Shown: positions 35,744 to 45,496, counted from the first letter of the stretch. The stretch: DNA of 64,000 nt from Prochlorococcus sp. AG-402-G10 (GCA_003279445.1 QCHT01000002.1:62001-126000); one strand, 5' to 3'. Notes: generated by a model from the letters alone, not told the origin. Numbers and translations: made by a program.

Positions 35744-36939
35744 TTTGAAAGCCCTCTAACCTGAAATTTTTGTTTATTCATCCAAGTCATTAAGGTTTGA
35801 AAAATTACACGGATTCCAACTTCAATACTTTTTTCATCAGGAGAAAAATAACCGTTATGTAGTGGAGCACATCCATTAGGAGGTGCTACTCCTAGACGAA
35901 ACATTGTCCCAGGCACATCTTCTAAAAATTCTGCAAAATCCTCTGCACCCAAAGAAGGTAATTCTAAGTGCTTCACATTAACTGCTCCAAGCACAACTTT
36001 ACCTGCTTCTTCAACGAAGGATGTTAGCCCAGGGTCATTCCAAACAGGAGGTGCAATAGATGTATATGTAACCAAAGCCTCTGCCCCTAAGCTATTAGCA
36101 ATTCCTTTGACTGTATCTTCGATCCATTTCGGAAGAGTTTCATTTAAACTTGCATCTAAACAACGAACTGTACCCAAAAGCTTTACTTGATCTGCAATTA
36201 CATTAAAAGCTTGGCCACCTTCAATTTTGCCAAAACTTACAACAACTGGCATTAATGCATCTAGTTGCCTTGCAATCGCTTCTTGAATTCCACTAATAAC
36301 CTTTGATGCTATCCAAATTGAATCAATAGTTTGATGAGGCCTAGCACCATGTCCTCCATTACCAATAATTTTGATTTCCAACTTACCAGCTGCCGCAGTT
36401 AATGTTCCACTTCGAACACCAATGCTACCAATAGGAAGTTCTGGATAAACATGAACGCCAAAGAGAGCGTCTAAACCTTTAGTCGCTCCATCTTTCTTCA
36501 TCCATCTTGCACCAGAAGCAATCTCCTCAGCAGGTTGAAATAAGAGTCTGATGCCAGTTACTTGGTCTTGATTTTCGGCAAGTAATCTTGCAACACCTAG
36601 GCCTATGCAAGTATGAATATCATGCCCACATGCATGCATAAGACCTTGTCTTAAAGAAGAATAGGGAAGCCCTGTCTTTTCTTCTACAGGCAAAGCATCC
36701 ATATCTACTCTTAAACCAACTAAAGGAGTAGATATATTTCCCAACTCAGCAATCAACCCTGTTCTACCTATTGATTCTGTGACAGTCCATCCGTACTTTC
36801 TTAATTCGCCCGCCACAAGTGCAGCTGTTTGATGCTCTTCACCACTCAACTCAGGATGAGCATGAAAATGCCTCCTGAGGTCAATTAATTCAGGCAAAAA
36901 AGACTCTAAGGTCACAGATGACTTCTTCAAAACATTCAT
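35740..36939 (-). CDS. M20 family amidohydrolase
   Basis: The 399-residue metal hydrolase is related to N-acyl-L-amino-acid and IAA-amino-acid hydrolases. Visible motifs are DLRRHFHAHPELSGEE, VGLRVDMDALPVEE, GLMHACGHDIHTCIGLG with metal-binding Cys, His and Asp, LLFQPAEEIASGA with the catalytic Glu, and GAEDFAEFLEDVPGTMFRLG. It removes acyl groups from amino acids or peptides; the natural substrate is not known. It overlaps the TPR gene by four bases upstream and the small membrane protein by four bases downstream. Confidence 0.9.
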   Translation of the reverse strand: MNVLKKSSVTLESFLPELIDLRRHFHAHPELSGEEHQTAALVAGELRKYGWTVTESIGRTGLIAELGNISTPLVGLRVDMDALPVEEKTGLPYSSLRQGLMHACGHDIHTCIGLGVARLLAENQDQVTGIRLLFQPAEEIASGARWMKKDGATKGLDALFGVHVYPELPIGSIGVRSGTLTAAAGKLEIKIIGNGGHGARPHQTIDSIWIASKVISGIQEAIARQLDALMPVVVSFGKIEGGQAFNVIADQVKLLGTVRCLDASLNETLPKWIEDTVKGIANSLGAEALVTYTSIAPPVWNDPGLTSFVEEAGKVVLGAVNVKHLELPSLGAEDFAEFLEDVPGTMFRLGVAPPNGCAPLHNGYFSPDEKSIEVGIRVIFQTLMTWMNKQKFQVRGLSK

Positions 36940-37730
36940 ACTGGTTCCAAATCCAAAAATGCCATCAGATCATGGATTGGATCGGAAGGCCACCGTCTTA
37001 CATTTACAAGCCATTTTTCTTCTCTGTATCTGCTGTCGAGTCCGATTGCTGCAGTCCAATGACTTTCAGCTTCTCCTAGTGATCCTTCTCTCCACAACAG
37101 AGCAGTCAATGCTGCCCTTGCATCTGCAAACATTGGATATTTACGAATAAGTGTCCTCAGCTCTTTTTCTGCCTGAGCAAAGTCATTTAATTGATAAGAA
37201 GCCAAAGCGTTACTAGATCGAGCCATAACATCTCCTGGATTAGCTATGGATGCTTTGTTAAATAACTCTTTTGCTTGTAACCAATCACCTCGAATAGACC
37301 CCACAACGTTTCCTAAATTATATAAAGCAGAAGCATTTTCTGGCTCTCTGGTAAGAACCCATTGATAATCAATAATAGCTTCATCCCATTGACCTAAGGT
37401 TTCCTCAGCAATACCTCGATTTAAATGTGGATCAGTTTCCGAAGGGAGAATCTTAATTGCACTGGTTTGATCAAGAATTGCACCTTCAGAATCACCCAAC
37501 GCTAAACGTACATTTCCACGATTACTTAAAGCCGCAGCATCTGTTGGAGCAGACACTAAAAAACGATCCCAACTTTCTAATGCATCTACAAAATTACCTT
37601 CTTTGCTTTCATACAATGCCTTTGCAAACAAGGATGCATTAGCTTCATTCCCTGCTTCAACAGCAAACAATGGAAAACCGACCCAAACTAAACAAGATAT
37701 AAGCAAAGGAAGGAAAATCTTCTGTCTCAT
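36936..37730 (-). CDS. Exported TPR-repeat protein
   Basis: The 264-residue protein has an N-terminal signal peptide (about residues 1-26, FLPLLISCLVWVGFPLFAVEAG). About five tetratricopeptide repeats follow, recognisable by ALSNRGNVRLALGDSEGAILD, HLNRGIAEETLGQWDEAIIDY and ALYNLGNVVGSIRGDWLQAKELF. Such repeats mediate protein contacts, here probably in the periplasm or thylakoid lumen. Its start follows the ruvB stop with no gap, and its end overlaps the amidohydrolase. Partner unknown. Confidence 0.87.
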   Translation of the reverse strand: MRQKIFLPLLISCLVWVGFPLFAVEAGNEANASLFAKALYESKEGNFVDALESWDRFLVSAPTDAAALSNRGNVRLALGDSEGAILDQTSAIKILPSETDPHLNRGIAEETLGQWDEAIIDYQWVLTREPENASALYNLGNVVGSIRGDWLQAKELFNKASIANPGDVMARSSNALASYQLNDFAQAEKELRTLIRKYPMFADARAALTALLWREGSLGEAESHWTAAIGLDSRYREEKWLVNVRRWPSDPIHDLMAFLDLEPV

Positions 37731-38801
37731 TTAACTAGGCATCCTTGTGCTTTTATCAAAATGAAGGTGATCTATTGCTGCTGAAGTGACAATTCTTCCA
37801 CGAGGTGTTCTTTTTAAAAAACCAATCTGTAAAAGAAATGGCTCCACCACAGTTTCCAATGTAGAGCTTTCTTCTCCTAATGCAGCAGCAAGAGTCTCTA
37901 ATCCCACTGGACCATTATCATGCGCTTCAACAATAAATGACAAAAAACGTCTATCTGTCTGATCTAAACCACACTCATCTACTTGATGCAATTTTAAAGA
38001 TTCATTCACAACATCTTTATCAACTATTTGAATGTTCTCTTGGACAGTGGCAAAATCTCTAACTCTACGAAGCAATCTATTAGCAATTCGTGGGGTACCT
38101 CTACAACGACGAGCAATTTCCATACTTCCTTCAGTAGATAACTTCAATTCCAAAAGATCTGCTGCTCTTTGGATGATCTTCTGTAGATCATCCAACTGAT
38201 AAAAATTCAATCGATGCGTAATACCAAAACGATCTCTTAAAGGTGAACTAATTGAAGCGGGGCTAGTAGTTGCACCAATGAAAGTAAAGCGAGGAAGATC
38301 TATTTCCCGTGTTCGTGCTGTTGTACCTTTCCCAACAGTTAAGTCCAGTCGGAAATCTTCTAATGCAGGGTATAAAAGCTCTTGCGCAACCTTTGTAAGT
38401 CTATGAATTTCATCAACAAACAATAATTCATGAGATTTTAAGTTCAGCAATAAGCCAATTATGTCTCTTGGCCTTTCTAAAGCTGGGGCACTTGTAATAC
38501 GACATTGAACTCCTAGCTCTCTGGCGAGAACCAAAGCCATAGTAGTTTTTCCCAAACCTGGAGGTCCATACAACAACACATGATCCAAGGCTTCTTTTCT
38601 GGATAAGGCTGCTTTGACAGAAATAGACAGTACTTCTTTTAAGTCAGATTGACCTACAAATTCATTCAAAGATTGAGGCCTTAATGAGTCGTCTTTACGT
38701 TTCTTTGTGTCCTCTTCAAGCCTCTTTGGATCCAACAACCTTGTCTTTCCATTAAGGTTATATGAAGAAGATTTCTTTGAGCCGGAAGACACAATTGCCA
38801 T
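37731..38801 (-). CDS. ruvB: Holliday junction branch migration helicase RuvB
   Basis: The 356-residue AAA+ ATPase has [19 protein letters not shown], Walker [19 protein letters not shown], Walker [11 protein letters not shown], the sensor/arginine-finger region [23 protein letters not shown], and the winged-helix end [14 protein letters not shown]. It drives branch migration of recombination junctions with RuvA. It leads a four-gene minus-strand operon and is divergent from smpB, 50 bases away. Confidence 0.97.
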   Translation of the reverse strand: MAIVSSGSKKSSSYNLNGKTRLLDPKRLEEDTKKRKDDSLRPQSLNEFVGQSDLKEVLSISVKAALSRKEALDHVLLYGPPGLGKTTMALVLARELGVQCRITSAPALERPRDIIGLLLNLKSHELLFVDEIHRLTKVAQELLYPALEDFRLDLTVGKGTTARTREIDLPRFTFIGATTSPASISSPLRDRFGITHRLNFYQLDDLQKIIQRAADLLELKLSTEGSMEIARRCRGTPRIANRLLRRVRDFATVQENIQIVDKDVVNESLKLHQVDECGLDQTDRRFLSFIVEAHDNGPVGLETLAAALGEESSTLETVVEPFLLQIGFLKRTPRGRIVTSAAIDHLHFDKSTRMPS

Positions 38802-38851
38802 ATTCGAAGGATAGGGACAGTTGTGTACTCACAAAAGAGTAATGTCGGAAA

Positions 38852-39349
38852 ATGTCCAAAGCTAGTCATAAAAAAAAGTCAAAACAATCAAAAGCCAAGC
38901 TCAACAAAAACTTGGCTGAAAACCGTTTTGCTAGATATCAATATGAAATATTGGACACATTGGAAGCAGGCATTGAACTTTTGGGAACAGAAGTTAAATC
39001 AATTCGCGCAGGCAATGTTAATTTAAGAGATGGATTTTGTCTGATCCGTGATGGAAATCTTCAGTTGCATAATGTTCATATCTCAAAATTTAATAACGCA
39101 GGTAATTTTTTCAATCATGAGCCATTACGAGTACGTCAATTGTTAGCTCATCAAAAAGAAATAAGCAAATTAGAATCAAATCTCAACAAAAAAGGCCTGA
39201 CATTAATCCCAATAAAACTTTATCTGAAAGGTTCCTGGATAAAAATAACAATCGGTCTTGGTAAAGGGAAAAAAATTCATGATAAAAGAGAGTCTGAAAA
39301 GAGAAAGCAAACTGCTAAAGAGACAAAAGAAGCTCTTTCCAGGTATTAG
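38852..39349 (+). CDS. smpB: SsrA-binding protein SmpB
   Basis: The 165-residue protein includes [39 protein letters not shown], the SmpB oligonucleotide-binding barrel, and a basic C-terminal tail ([25 protein letters not shown]). SmpB brings tmRNA to stalled ribosomes. The N-terminus has a Lys-rich extension of about 25 residues. No tmRNA half is seen next to it. Confidence 0.95.
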   Translation: MSKASHKKKSKQSKAKLNKNLAENRFARYQYEILDTLEAGIELLGTEVKSIRAGNVNLRDGFCLIRDGNLQLHNVHISKFNNAGNFFNHEPLRVRQLLAHQKEISKLESNLNKKGLTLIPIKLYLKGSWIKITIGLGKGKKIHDKRESEKRKQTAKETKEALSRY

Positions 39350-39381
39350 TCTATGGTAATAAAGAATGATGCTATTTAAGA

Positions 39382-39612
39382 ATGGAAAGAGAACAAAAAA
39401 GAATTGCATTAAAATTGCAACGAGAAAAATTAATCAGCGCGCTAGATAAGGTATACAAAAATGCATTTAATGAACTTAGTACGTTAGATATTGAAGAAGG
39501 ATCATTAGCAAAACTTTCACAAATATTTCTTTTATCTAGAGAAGCAGCAATTAGTTCATTACAGCAAGAAATAGAAAAACCAATCATCACTAAATCGCCT
39601 CAAAGAGAATAA
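39382..39612 (+). CDS. Hypothetical protein, 76 residues, helical
   Basis: The short frame, with ATG at 39382, follows smpB by 32 bases on the same strand. The product is all-helical and charged (MEREQKRIALKLQREKL, ALDKVYKNAFNELSTLDIEEG, LSREAAISSLQQEIEK) with no motif I recognise. Spacing suggests co-transcription with smpB. It could be a small coiled-coil protein; no function can be stated. Confidence 0.55.
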   Translation: MEREQKRIALKLQREKLISALDKVYKNAFNELSTLDIEEGSLAKLSQIFLLSREAAISSLQQEIEKPIITKSPQRE

Positions 39613-39783
39613 ATCTCATTAGAATTAAAAAATTTAATTTTGCCTGACATAGAAAAAAGTCGCGAATGTCAGCGAATCCTTGCAAATAAAACCGATTTTA
39701 TTTCGAGCAGGCGCCGTTAAACGGCAAAAATATGATCAGGTTTTCTACAAAAAAGAAATTTTTTGACAGTTGAGGTAAAGAAA
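39613..39783. other. Structured gap between two small genes
   Basis: This 171-base gap has several short perfect inverted repeats: AAATAAAA-CCGA-TTTTATTT (39687-39706), GCCGT-TAA-ACGGC (39713-39725) and CAAAAAA-GAAA-TTTTTTG (about 39748-39765). It also has a direct repeat GCGAAT-GTCA-GCGAAT (39662-39677). No reading frame or known RNA motif is seen. Confidence 0.4.
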
Positions 39784-40047
39784 TTATTTTGCTGATGAAG
39801 GGGGTTCAAGGCTCACATTGTCAGGAGGAGGGGTTGGGTCAGGATCTGCAATCAACATATGTTGCAAAACAATTTCAGGGCGCTCACTATCCCTCCATCT
39901 AATGCGATAGGCAGGCATTTTAGTTCCACGACTAGTTGTCTGCTCTACAGGTTCCATCACCCAACCTCGTCTAGAACGACCTTGAGGATTGCGCTTAACC
40001 ACAGCATCAGTGTGCTTAAACCTGAAACCAACGCGCTCTCCGCTCAT
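39784..40047 (-). CDS. Hypothetical protein, 87 residues, basic with Pro-rich tail
   Basis: The start is ATG at 40047 (MSGERVGFRFKHTDAVVKRN). The core is basic and beta-like (RSRRGWVMEPVEQTTSRG, PAYRIRWRDSERPEIVLQHML), followed by a proline-rich tail (DPDPTPPPDNVSLEPPSSAK). It could be a small SH3-like domain. It is 53 bases downstream of lysS on the same strand. I have no family name for it. Confidence 0.65.
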   Translation of the reverse strand: MSGERVGFRFKHTDAVVKRNPQGRSRRGWVMEPVEQTTSRGTKMPAYRIRWRDSERPEIVLQHMLIADPDPTPPPDNVSLEPPSSAK

Positions 40048-40100
40048 CCCTAGACGTCTTCATACTGGATCTATTATCCACTTTGATGGGTCCCTTTTGA

Positions 40101-41609
40101 TTACTGAGAACCGGCCTCAGGGCGAAGCAATGGAAAAGCAATAACATCTCTTATAGATGAACTATCTGTTAAAAGCATTACTAAGCGATCAATCCCAATG
40201 CCAAGACCACCAGTAGGGGGCATCCCAACCTCTAAAGCATTAAGAAAATCTTCATCTATTGAATGAGCCTCTAGATCACCATCATTTTTACGATTCTGTT
40301 GCTCCTGAAGCCGCTCTCGTTGATCAATGGGATCAATTAATTCACTAAAAGCATTAGCAGTCTCTCGTCCAGCAATAAACAATTCAAATCTCTCAACCAT
40401 CCCGTCTTTGTGACGGTGTTTTCTAGCTAATGGTGAAATTTCAATTGGATAATCAATGACAAAAGTAGGCTGAATTAATTTTGGTTCTACTGCTTGCTCA
40501 AAAACCTCATTCATTAGTCTGCCAGCAGAATTGGCGTCGTTAGAGACTTCTAAACCAGCATTAATCATTGCAGAAGCTGCCTTTTCCCTATCATTACCAA
40601 AAGCATCAAAATCTAATCCTGTTGCTTCTAAAACAAGATCCTGCATAGTTTCTCGACGCCAAGGGGGCGTAAAGTCCAGTTCTTTTCCTTGATAAGAAAT
40701 TTTTGTAGATCCACAAACCTGCAAAGAAATTGATGAAAGCAGCTGTTCTGTTAAATCCATCATCTGGTTGTAATCAGCAAAAGCTTGATAAATCTCCACT
40801 GATGTGAACTCCGGGTTATGTCTTGTGCTAATACCTTCATTCCTAAAGATTCGACCTAGCTCATAAACACGTTCAAAGCCTCCTACTACTAACCTCTTTA
40901 AATGAAGTTCTGTCGCTATTCTGAGATACAAAGGCACATCAAACGTGTTGTGATGAGTAATAAATGGTCTTGCCTCAGCACCACCAGCTTCTGCCTGCAA
41001 AACAGGAGTTTCAATCTCCAAAAAACCACGATCATCCAACCATCTACGTATGGCACTAACAGCAAAGGCTCTTTTCTTAAAAGTCTTACGTGACTCTGGG
41101 TTTACAATTAAATCAAGGTAGCGCTGTCTATATCTCTTTTCTATATCTGAAAGACCATGCCATTTATCAGGTAATGGTTGGAGAGATTTAGATAACATCG
41201 TCCAAGATTGAACCTTTATGGACAATTCACCACGATCTGTTCGCCTCAACACTCCTTGAACTCCTAACCAATCTCCTGTATCAACAAAATCTGTAATTTG
41301 TTTAAATGCACCAGGCTCTTGTAACTCCGGACTAAATTCTTGAAGGGTGGCTTTTTCCAGAAATAGTTGAATCGAGCCACTTTCATCAGACAAAGTAAAA
41401 AAAGCCAGCTTCCCCATAACACGACGTGCAATAACACGTCCTGCAAGGCATACTTCAACATCCCTCTCTTGGCCATTAGCCAAATCCTTATGCTCTATCT
41501 GCAACTCCGCAGCTGTTGAAGTAGGTTTAAAACCAATGGCATAAGGTTCCCTGCCAACTTTTCGCAATGCAGAAGCCTTAGCTATACGAGTTTCTCTTAA
41601 GTCAGACAA
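40101..41609 (-). CDS. lysS: Lysyl-tRNA synthetase, class II
   Basis: The 502-residue synthetase has an N-terminal OB-fold ([23 protein letters not shown]) and the class II core: motif 2 in [23 protein letters not shown] and motif 3 in [35 protein letters not shown]. It charges tRNA-Lys. The start is a TTG at 41609 ([15 protein letters not shown]); no better ATG is available upstream. It follows the response-regulator gene by 71 bases on the same strand. Confidence 0.97.
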   Translation of the reverse strand: MSDLRETRIAKASALRKVGREPYAIGFKPTSTAAELQIEHKDLANGQERDVEVCLAGRVIARRVMGKLAFFTLSDESGSIQLFLEKATLQEFSPELQEPGAFKQITDFVDTGDWLGVQGVLRRTDRGELSIKVQSWTMLSKSLQPLPDKWHGLSDIEKRYRQRYLDLIVNPESRKTFKKRAFAVSAIRRWLDDRGFLEIETPVLQAEAGGAEARPFITHHNTFDVPLYLRIATELHLKRLVVGGFERVYELGRIFRNEGISTRHNPEFTSVEIYQAFADYNQMMDLTEQLLSSISLQVCGSTKISYQGKELDFTPPWRRETMQDLVLEATGLDFDAFGNDREKAASAMINAGLEVSNDANSAGRLMNEVFEQAVEPKLIQPTFVIDYPIEISPLARKHRHKDGMVERFELFIAGRETANAFSELIDPIDQRERLQEQQNRKNDGDLEAHSIDEDFLNALEVGMPPTGGLGIGIDRLVMLLTDSSSIRDVIAFPLLRPEAGSQ

Positions 41610-41680
41610 AGGAAAATGAAAAGGAGCTATTTACATTGAGACTAGTTAGTCAAGGGAATAAAAAGAATAATTTTTTATAT

Positions 41681-42490
41681 TTAAGAGTTAACAGGAGGGA
41701 ACTCCCCCAATCTCTGAGAAGAATAGCCAATACCTCTCACAGTAAGTATTAATTCAGGATTGCGAGGATCAGGTTCTAGTTTCCCTCTTAAACGTGCAAC
41801 ATATACATCAACAACTCTGAGATCAGCAGCTCGTCGAGGAGGGTAGCCCCAAAGCTGTTCCAAGATCTCTGCTCGTGGGACAACCTTCCCTGGATCACGG
41901 AACAGTAATTCAAGCAAGCTAAATTCTGTATACGTTAGTCCAATCCTCTCTCCACCTCTACTTACCTGCCTACGGTTGGTATCAACAACTAATTCCCCTA
42001 GTTTCATTACTCCTTGCCCTGCAGGTATCTCTCTTGGCTCAGCAACAGATGCCCCGGGACCCATTCGGCGTAAAATCGTGGCTATGCGTGCTTCTAACTC
42101 TTTTGGGCTAAAAGGCTTAGACAAGTAATCATCAGCCCCTAAATCCAATCCTGCAACTCTCTCAGAGATAGCCTCAAGAGCACTAAGAAAAATTATGGGG
42201 ACAATTGATTCGGCCCTTAATCTCCTACAAACTGCAAAGCCATCCAACTTTGGAAGCATTACATCTAAAACAACTAGGTCAGGGGATTCCTTATGAAATA
42301 CATCTAAAGCCTCTTCTCCATCTTTAGCAGAAACAACTTTATACCCCGACAACTCAAGCCTTGTAACCAAGACTTTTAAAACTGCAGGTTCATCATCAAC
42401 AACCAAAATAGTTGCATGATTGCGAGATGAAACCTTTAAGACAGGTCCATCATTGCTCTTCTCAAGCATGGATGAACCTTCTTCATACAT
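41681..42490 (-). CDS. OmpR/PhoB-family response regulator, RpaB-like
   Basis: The 269-residue protein has a receiver domain, with acidic pair in ILVVDDEPAVLKV, phospho-acceptor Asp76 in VVLDVMLPKLDGF, and Lys125 in DDYLSKPFSPKELEARI. The winged-helix DNA-binding domain (EFSLLELLFRDPGKVVPRAEILEQLWGY) ends with DLRVVDVYVARLRGKLE and LILTVRGIGYSSQRL. The conserved Thr of the receiver switch is a Ser here (IIFLSALE, residue 103). PFSPKELEAR is shared with RpaB, but overall it differs from the RpaB sequences I remember, so I call it a paralogue. No sensor kinase gene is adjacent. ATG at 42490, or Met8, is the start. Confidence 0.88.
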   Translation of the reverse strand: MYEEGSSMLEKSNDGPVLKVSSRNHATILVVDDEPAVLKVLVTRLELSGYKVVSAKDGEEALDVFHKESPDLVVLDVMLPKLDGFAVCRRLRAESIVPIIFLSALEAISERVAGLDLGADDYLSKPFSPKELEARIATILRRMGPGASVAEPREIPAGQGVMKLGELVVDTNRRQVSRGGERIGLTYTEFSLLELLFRDPGKVVPRAEILEQLWGYPPRRAADLRVVDVYVARLRGKLEPDPRNPELILTVRGIGYSSQRLGEFPPVNS

Positions 42491-42696
42491 GATGATGATC
42501 TCTCATTCAGCCCTCATAATAATCCTACACCCCCACCCCAACTCAATTGCTATAGCCATAAATATTCTATTTCCCAAATTTTTTAATATTTGCCAGGTAT
42601 TGACCATCCATAGATCAATTGTTATGAATATTAGAATCTATATTGGATTGGTTTTTACTGTAACTGATTGATAAAGCATCTCCTGCGTTTCAATTG

Positions 42697-43194
42697 TTAG
42701 CCTTTTCCTCGAAAGAAACTATTTAATGATAGTGAACAAAGCAATGGGGCAATAAGTCCAGAAACAATTGATCCTGCAAGTACATTATGCAAAGCCCAAG
42801 CATTGAAAAAGCTTCCATGCACTTGAAAAATTTGTTGAAGCCATATGCTAAAACCACTAAGAAAAGATCCAGATAAAATTAGAATTCCAAGTACAAAACT
42901 CTTCTCCGAATATCTACTTTTACTGCCTAAACAACCCCACCAATAACCAAGAAAAATCAGAGCAGGTATCTGTGTTGAACCATCCAGATTAATTCCATCC
43001 AACACAAGACCTAAACAAAATCCAGCAAATATTCCTGCAACAGGTCCTTCTTCTAAAGCCCAAGGCAATAACCACAACTCAGCCCACCTTGGTCCAACTC
43101 CTGAAATAGAAAGCCAAGTTGGTGAGAGAAGTGTCATAAAAGGTACCAACAAAGCTAAGCACTGATAAAAAATTCTGTTTTTATCTCTTTTCAT
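42697..43194 (-). CDS. mreD: Rod shape-determining protein MreD
   Basis: The membrane protein of about 165 residues has five to six hydrophobic segments (CLALLVPFMTLLSPTWLSI, GIFAGFCLGLVLDG, IPALIFLGYWWG, VLGILILSGSFLSGFSIWL, VLAGSIVSGLIAPLLCSL). Position after mreC identifies it as MreD, an inner-membrane partner of MreB and MreC in side-wall growth. The ATG at 43194 overlaps the mreC stop by 14 bases; the longer frame to 43239 would overlap more. The MreD call depends mainly on operon context and topology. Confidence 0.85.
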   Translation of the reverse strand: MKRDKNRIFYQCLALLVPFMTLLSPTWLSISGVGPRWAELWLLPWALEEGPVAGIFAGFCLGLVLDGINLDGSTQIPALIFLGYWWGCLGSKSRYSEKSFVLGILILSGSFLSGFSIWLQQIFQVHGSFFNAWALHNVLAGSIVSGLIAPLLCSLSLNSFFRGKG

Positions 43195-43936
43195 TACTCG
43201 TTTGAACTTGGACCCAATCAATAGCCTCTGGAGAAGCAATTAACTGAACAATGGCATATGGGGAGGGGAGGTTTTGATCATCAATTGACTGAATCACTCC
43301 CACTGGAAGATTTGGTGGCATTAAAGTGCTAACAGGAGAAGTACTAATAATGTCACCTAGTTTTGCATCAGGCATTTTCTCTAAAAAATTTAGCTGAGGA
43401 CGGTTAGTGCCTACTCCTGTTAAAACCCCATGCACCTTTGAACGCTCAATCCATACTCCCAACTTAGTTGAAGGCGCAGTTAACAATCTCACCCTAGAAG
43501 TTGTATATGTCACAGTTTCAATTAGCCCAAGCAATCCTCCAGGACCAAGTACTGCATCTCCTTCATTGATCCCATCTTTCGCACCTTTGTTCAACTCCAA
43601 TTGCTGCCAGAAATCTCTCGATCGTCTTGAAATCACAGCAGCAGAAACCTGACTCTTTGTACTGGAATTTTGCAACTTTAATATCTCTCTAAGTCGTTGA
43701 TTATCTTTTTCTAATAAGTCAATCCTGATTTGTTGCTCCAAGTTAATACCATTTACAATCCATTCCTTCTGGGCTGTTCCAGGCCAGAAAGGTCTGGAAA
43801 AAATAGCAAAAACATCAAGGAGAAAAGCTCCTTTAGAAAAGCGAATAAATAGCAAAAATATACTTAGAAAAAATAAATACCAAAAACTTTTTCTAGACCA
43901 CCAACGAAAAGCTACTTTTCGTCGAGTATTCAGCAT
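43181..43936 (-). CDS. mreC: Rod shape-determining protein MreC
   Basis: The 251-residue protein has one N-terminal membrane helix (about 18-36, WYLFFLSIFLLFIRFSKG), a coiled-coil stretch (EQQIRIDLLEKDNQRLREILKL) and the MreC beta-domains (AAVISRRSRDFWQQLELNKGAKDGINEGDAVLG, GGLLGLIETV, GVLTGVGTNRPQLNFLEK). It links the MreB cytoskeleton to the periplasmic wall machinery. It sits four bases after mreB and overlaps mreD. Confidence 0.93.
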   Translation of the reverse strand: MLNTRRKVAFRWWSRKSFWYLFFLSIFLLFIRFSKGAFLLDVFAIFSRPFWPGTAQKEWIVNGINLEQQIRIDLLEKDNQRLREILKLQNSSTKSQVSAAVISRRSRDFWQQLELNKGAKDGINEGDAVLGPGGLLGLIETVTYTTSRVRLLTAPSTKLGVWIERSKVHGVLTGVGTNRPQLNFLEKMPDAKLGDIISTSPVSTLMPPNLPVGVIQSIDDQNLPSPYAIVQLIASPEAIDWVQVQTSNEKR

Positions 43937-43940
43937 AGAT

Positions 43941-44993
43941 TCAGTCTCTTACGGCATTTCTAGCAAAATCAGGAGTATCCACTACTCTTTTCAGGCGTCT
44001 AAAATCATCTAAAACGTGTCCACATCCATTCACGACACATAACAAAGGATCTTCAGCAACATGAGTAAAAATACCTGTCTCATGACTAACTAGATCACTG
44101 ATGCCTCTTACTAATGCTCCACCACCTGCAAGCATAATTCCTCTATCAACAATATCTGCAGCCAATTCGGGTGGAGTTCTCTCTAAAACTCTTTTAACAG
44201 CTTCAACAATCTTGTTGAGCGGCTCAGACATTGCTTCTCTCAACTCTCCAGCTTGCAAAGTAATCGAACGAGGTAACCCAGAAAGCAAATGGAGTCCGCG
44301 AACATCCATTGATTGCAAGTCAAATTCATTATTAGGAAAAGCAGAGCCAATCCGAATCTTGATTTCTTCTGCAGTTCGTTCTCCCACAACCAAATTGTGC
44401 ACTTTCTTCAAATAAATTGCTATCGAATCATTTATCTCATCGCCAGCAACACGCACAGATTCGCTCAGTACTGTTCCACCTAAACTAAGAACTGCAACCT
44501 CTGTAGTTCCACCACCAATATCAACAATCATAGTGCCTATTGGTTCCGTAACAGGTAAATGTGCACCAATCGCAGCTGCTACAGGTTCATCAATTAAATG
44601 GACCTCCCTAGCTCCTGCTAGACCAGCCTCTCGAACTGCTCGACGCTCAACACTAGTTACCCCACTTGGTATGCCTACAACTAATCTTGGTGCAAGAATT
44701 CCCCGTCCTTCATTGCATTTTTGAATAAAAGACTTGAGCATTTGCTCTGCTGCATCAAAATCAGCAATCACTCCATCTCTTAAAGGCCTCACTGCTCGAA
44801 TATTCCCTGGAGTACGGCCTAGCATCAATTTGGCATCGTCACCAACTGCTAATGGCTCTCCTTCCTCTAGATCCATTGCAACTACAGATGGTTCTTCTAA
44901 AACAATCCCTTTACCTTGAACGTATATCAAGGTATTTGCTGTTCCAAGATCTATACCAATATCACGCGATAAACGAAAACGTCTGAAAAACAC
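43941..44993 (-). CDS. mreB: Rod shape-determining protein MreB (actin-like)
   Basis: The 350-residue actin homologue has phosphate-binding loop IGIDLGTANTLIYVQGKG, the second loop IVDIGGGTTEVAVLSLGG, the adenosine-site motif GIMLAGGGALVRGISD and the PSVVAMD segment near residue 36. Translation starts at a GTG (44993, MFFRRFRLSRD). MreB filaments direct insertion of peptidoglycan. It leads the mreBCD operon and is divergent from ssb across 131 bases. Confidence 0.97.
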   Translation of the reverse strand: MFFRRFRLSRDIGIDLGTANTLIYVQGKGIVLEEPSVVAMDLEEGEPLAVGDDAKLMLGRTPGNIRAVRPLRDGVIADFDAAEQMLKSFIQKCNEGRGILAPRLVVGIPSGVTSVERRAVREAGLAGAREVHLIDEPVAAAIGAHLPVTEPIGTMIVDIGGGTTEVAVLSLGGTVLSESVRVAGDEINDSIAIYLKKVHNLVVGERTAEEIKIRIGSAFPNNEFDLQSMDVRGLHLLSGLPRSITLQAGELREAMSEPLNKIVEAVKRVLERTPPELAADIVDRGIMLAGGGALVRGISDLVSHETGIFTHVAEDPLLCVVNGCGHVLDDFRRLKRVVDTPDFARNAVRD

Positions 44994-45124
44994 GGTCTTA
45001 TCAAAAAGTTATTAGTCACTAAGACTAGAAGAATCTTCAAAAAAAACAAAAAGTCGTTTCAGAAAAAACACTTTTACTTAGGAAGATTCCGGTTATACTT
45101 TGCAAGTCACTAGATATTTAAATA

Positions 45125-45496
45125 ATGAGTATTAATGCCATTAATCTTGTAGGAAGAGCAGGACGAGATCCTGAAGTCAGGTATTTCGAATCAGGAAGCT
45201 TAGTTGCAAACTTTACTCTTGCTGTAAATAGACGCAGTAGGAATGAGGACCCTGATTGGTTTAATTTAGAAATATGGGGTAAACAAGCGCAAGTTGCTGC
45301 TGATTATGTAAAAAAAGGTTCTCTCTTAGGAATCAGTGGGAGTTTTAAATTAGATCAGTGGAGGGATAAAACAACTGGAGAAAATAAATCTAAGCCAGTT
45401 ATTAGAGTAGATAGACTAGAACTTTTAAGCTCAAGAAGAGATTCTATGAATAATGAATCATCCAATAATCAAAACAATAACAATATTCCATTCTAA
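45125..45496 (+). CDS. ssb: Single-stranded DNA-binding protein
   Basis: The 123-residue OB-fold protein has INAINLVGRAGRDPEVRYFESG, VANFTLAVNR, the WFNLEIWGKQAQVAADYVKKG core and RVDRLELLSSR. It coats single-stranded DNA in replication and repair. The C-terminal tip is QNNNNIPF: the final Ile-Pro-Phe is the usual SSB tip, but the aspartates normally before it are asparagines, and the tail is short. It ends four bases into the convergent DedA gene. The SSB call is firm. Confidence 0.95.
   Translation: MSINAINLVGRAGRDPEVRYFESGSLVANFTLAVNRRSRNEDPDWFNLEIWGKQAQVAADYVKKGSLLGISGSFKLDQWRDKTTGENKSKPVIRVDRLELLSSRRDSMNNESSNNQNNNNIPF

Noticed and set aside
39680-39720. Possible tmRNA tag-like frame (ANKTDFISSRRR) next to smpB
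   Set aside because: The peptide lacks the hydrophobic Ala-Ala end of real tags and no tRNA-like half or acceptor stem is seen.
41638-41650. GACTA-GT-TAGTC repeat between lysS and the response regulator
   Set aside because: Five-base arms without a T-run; likely chance.
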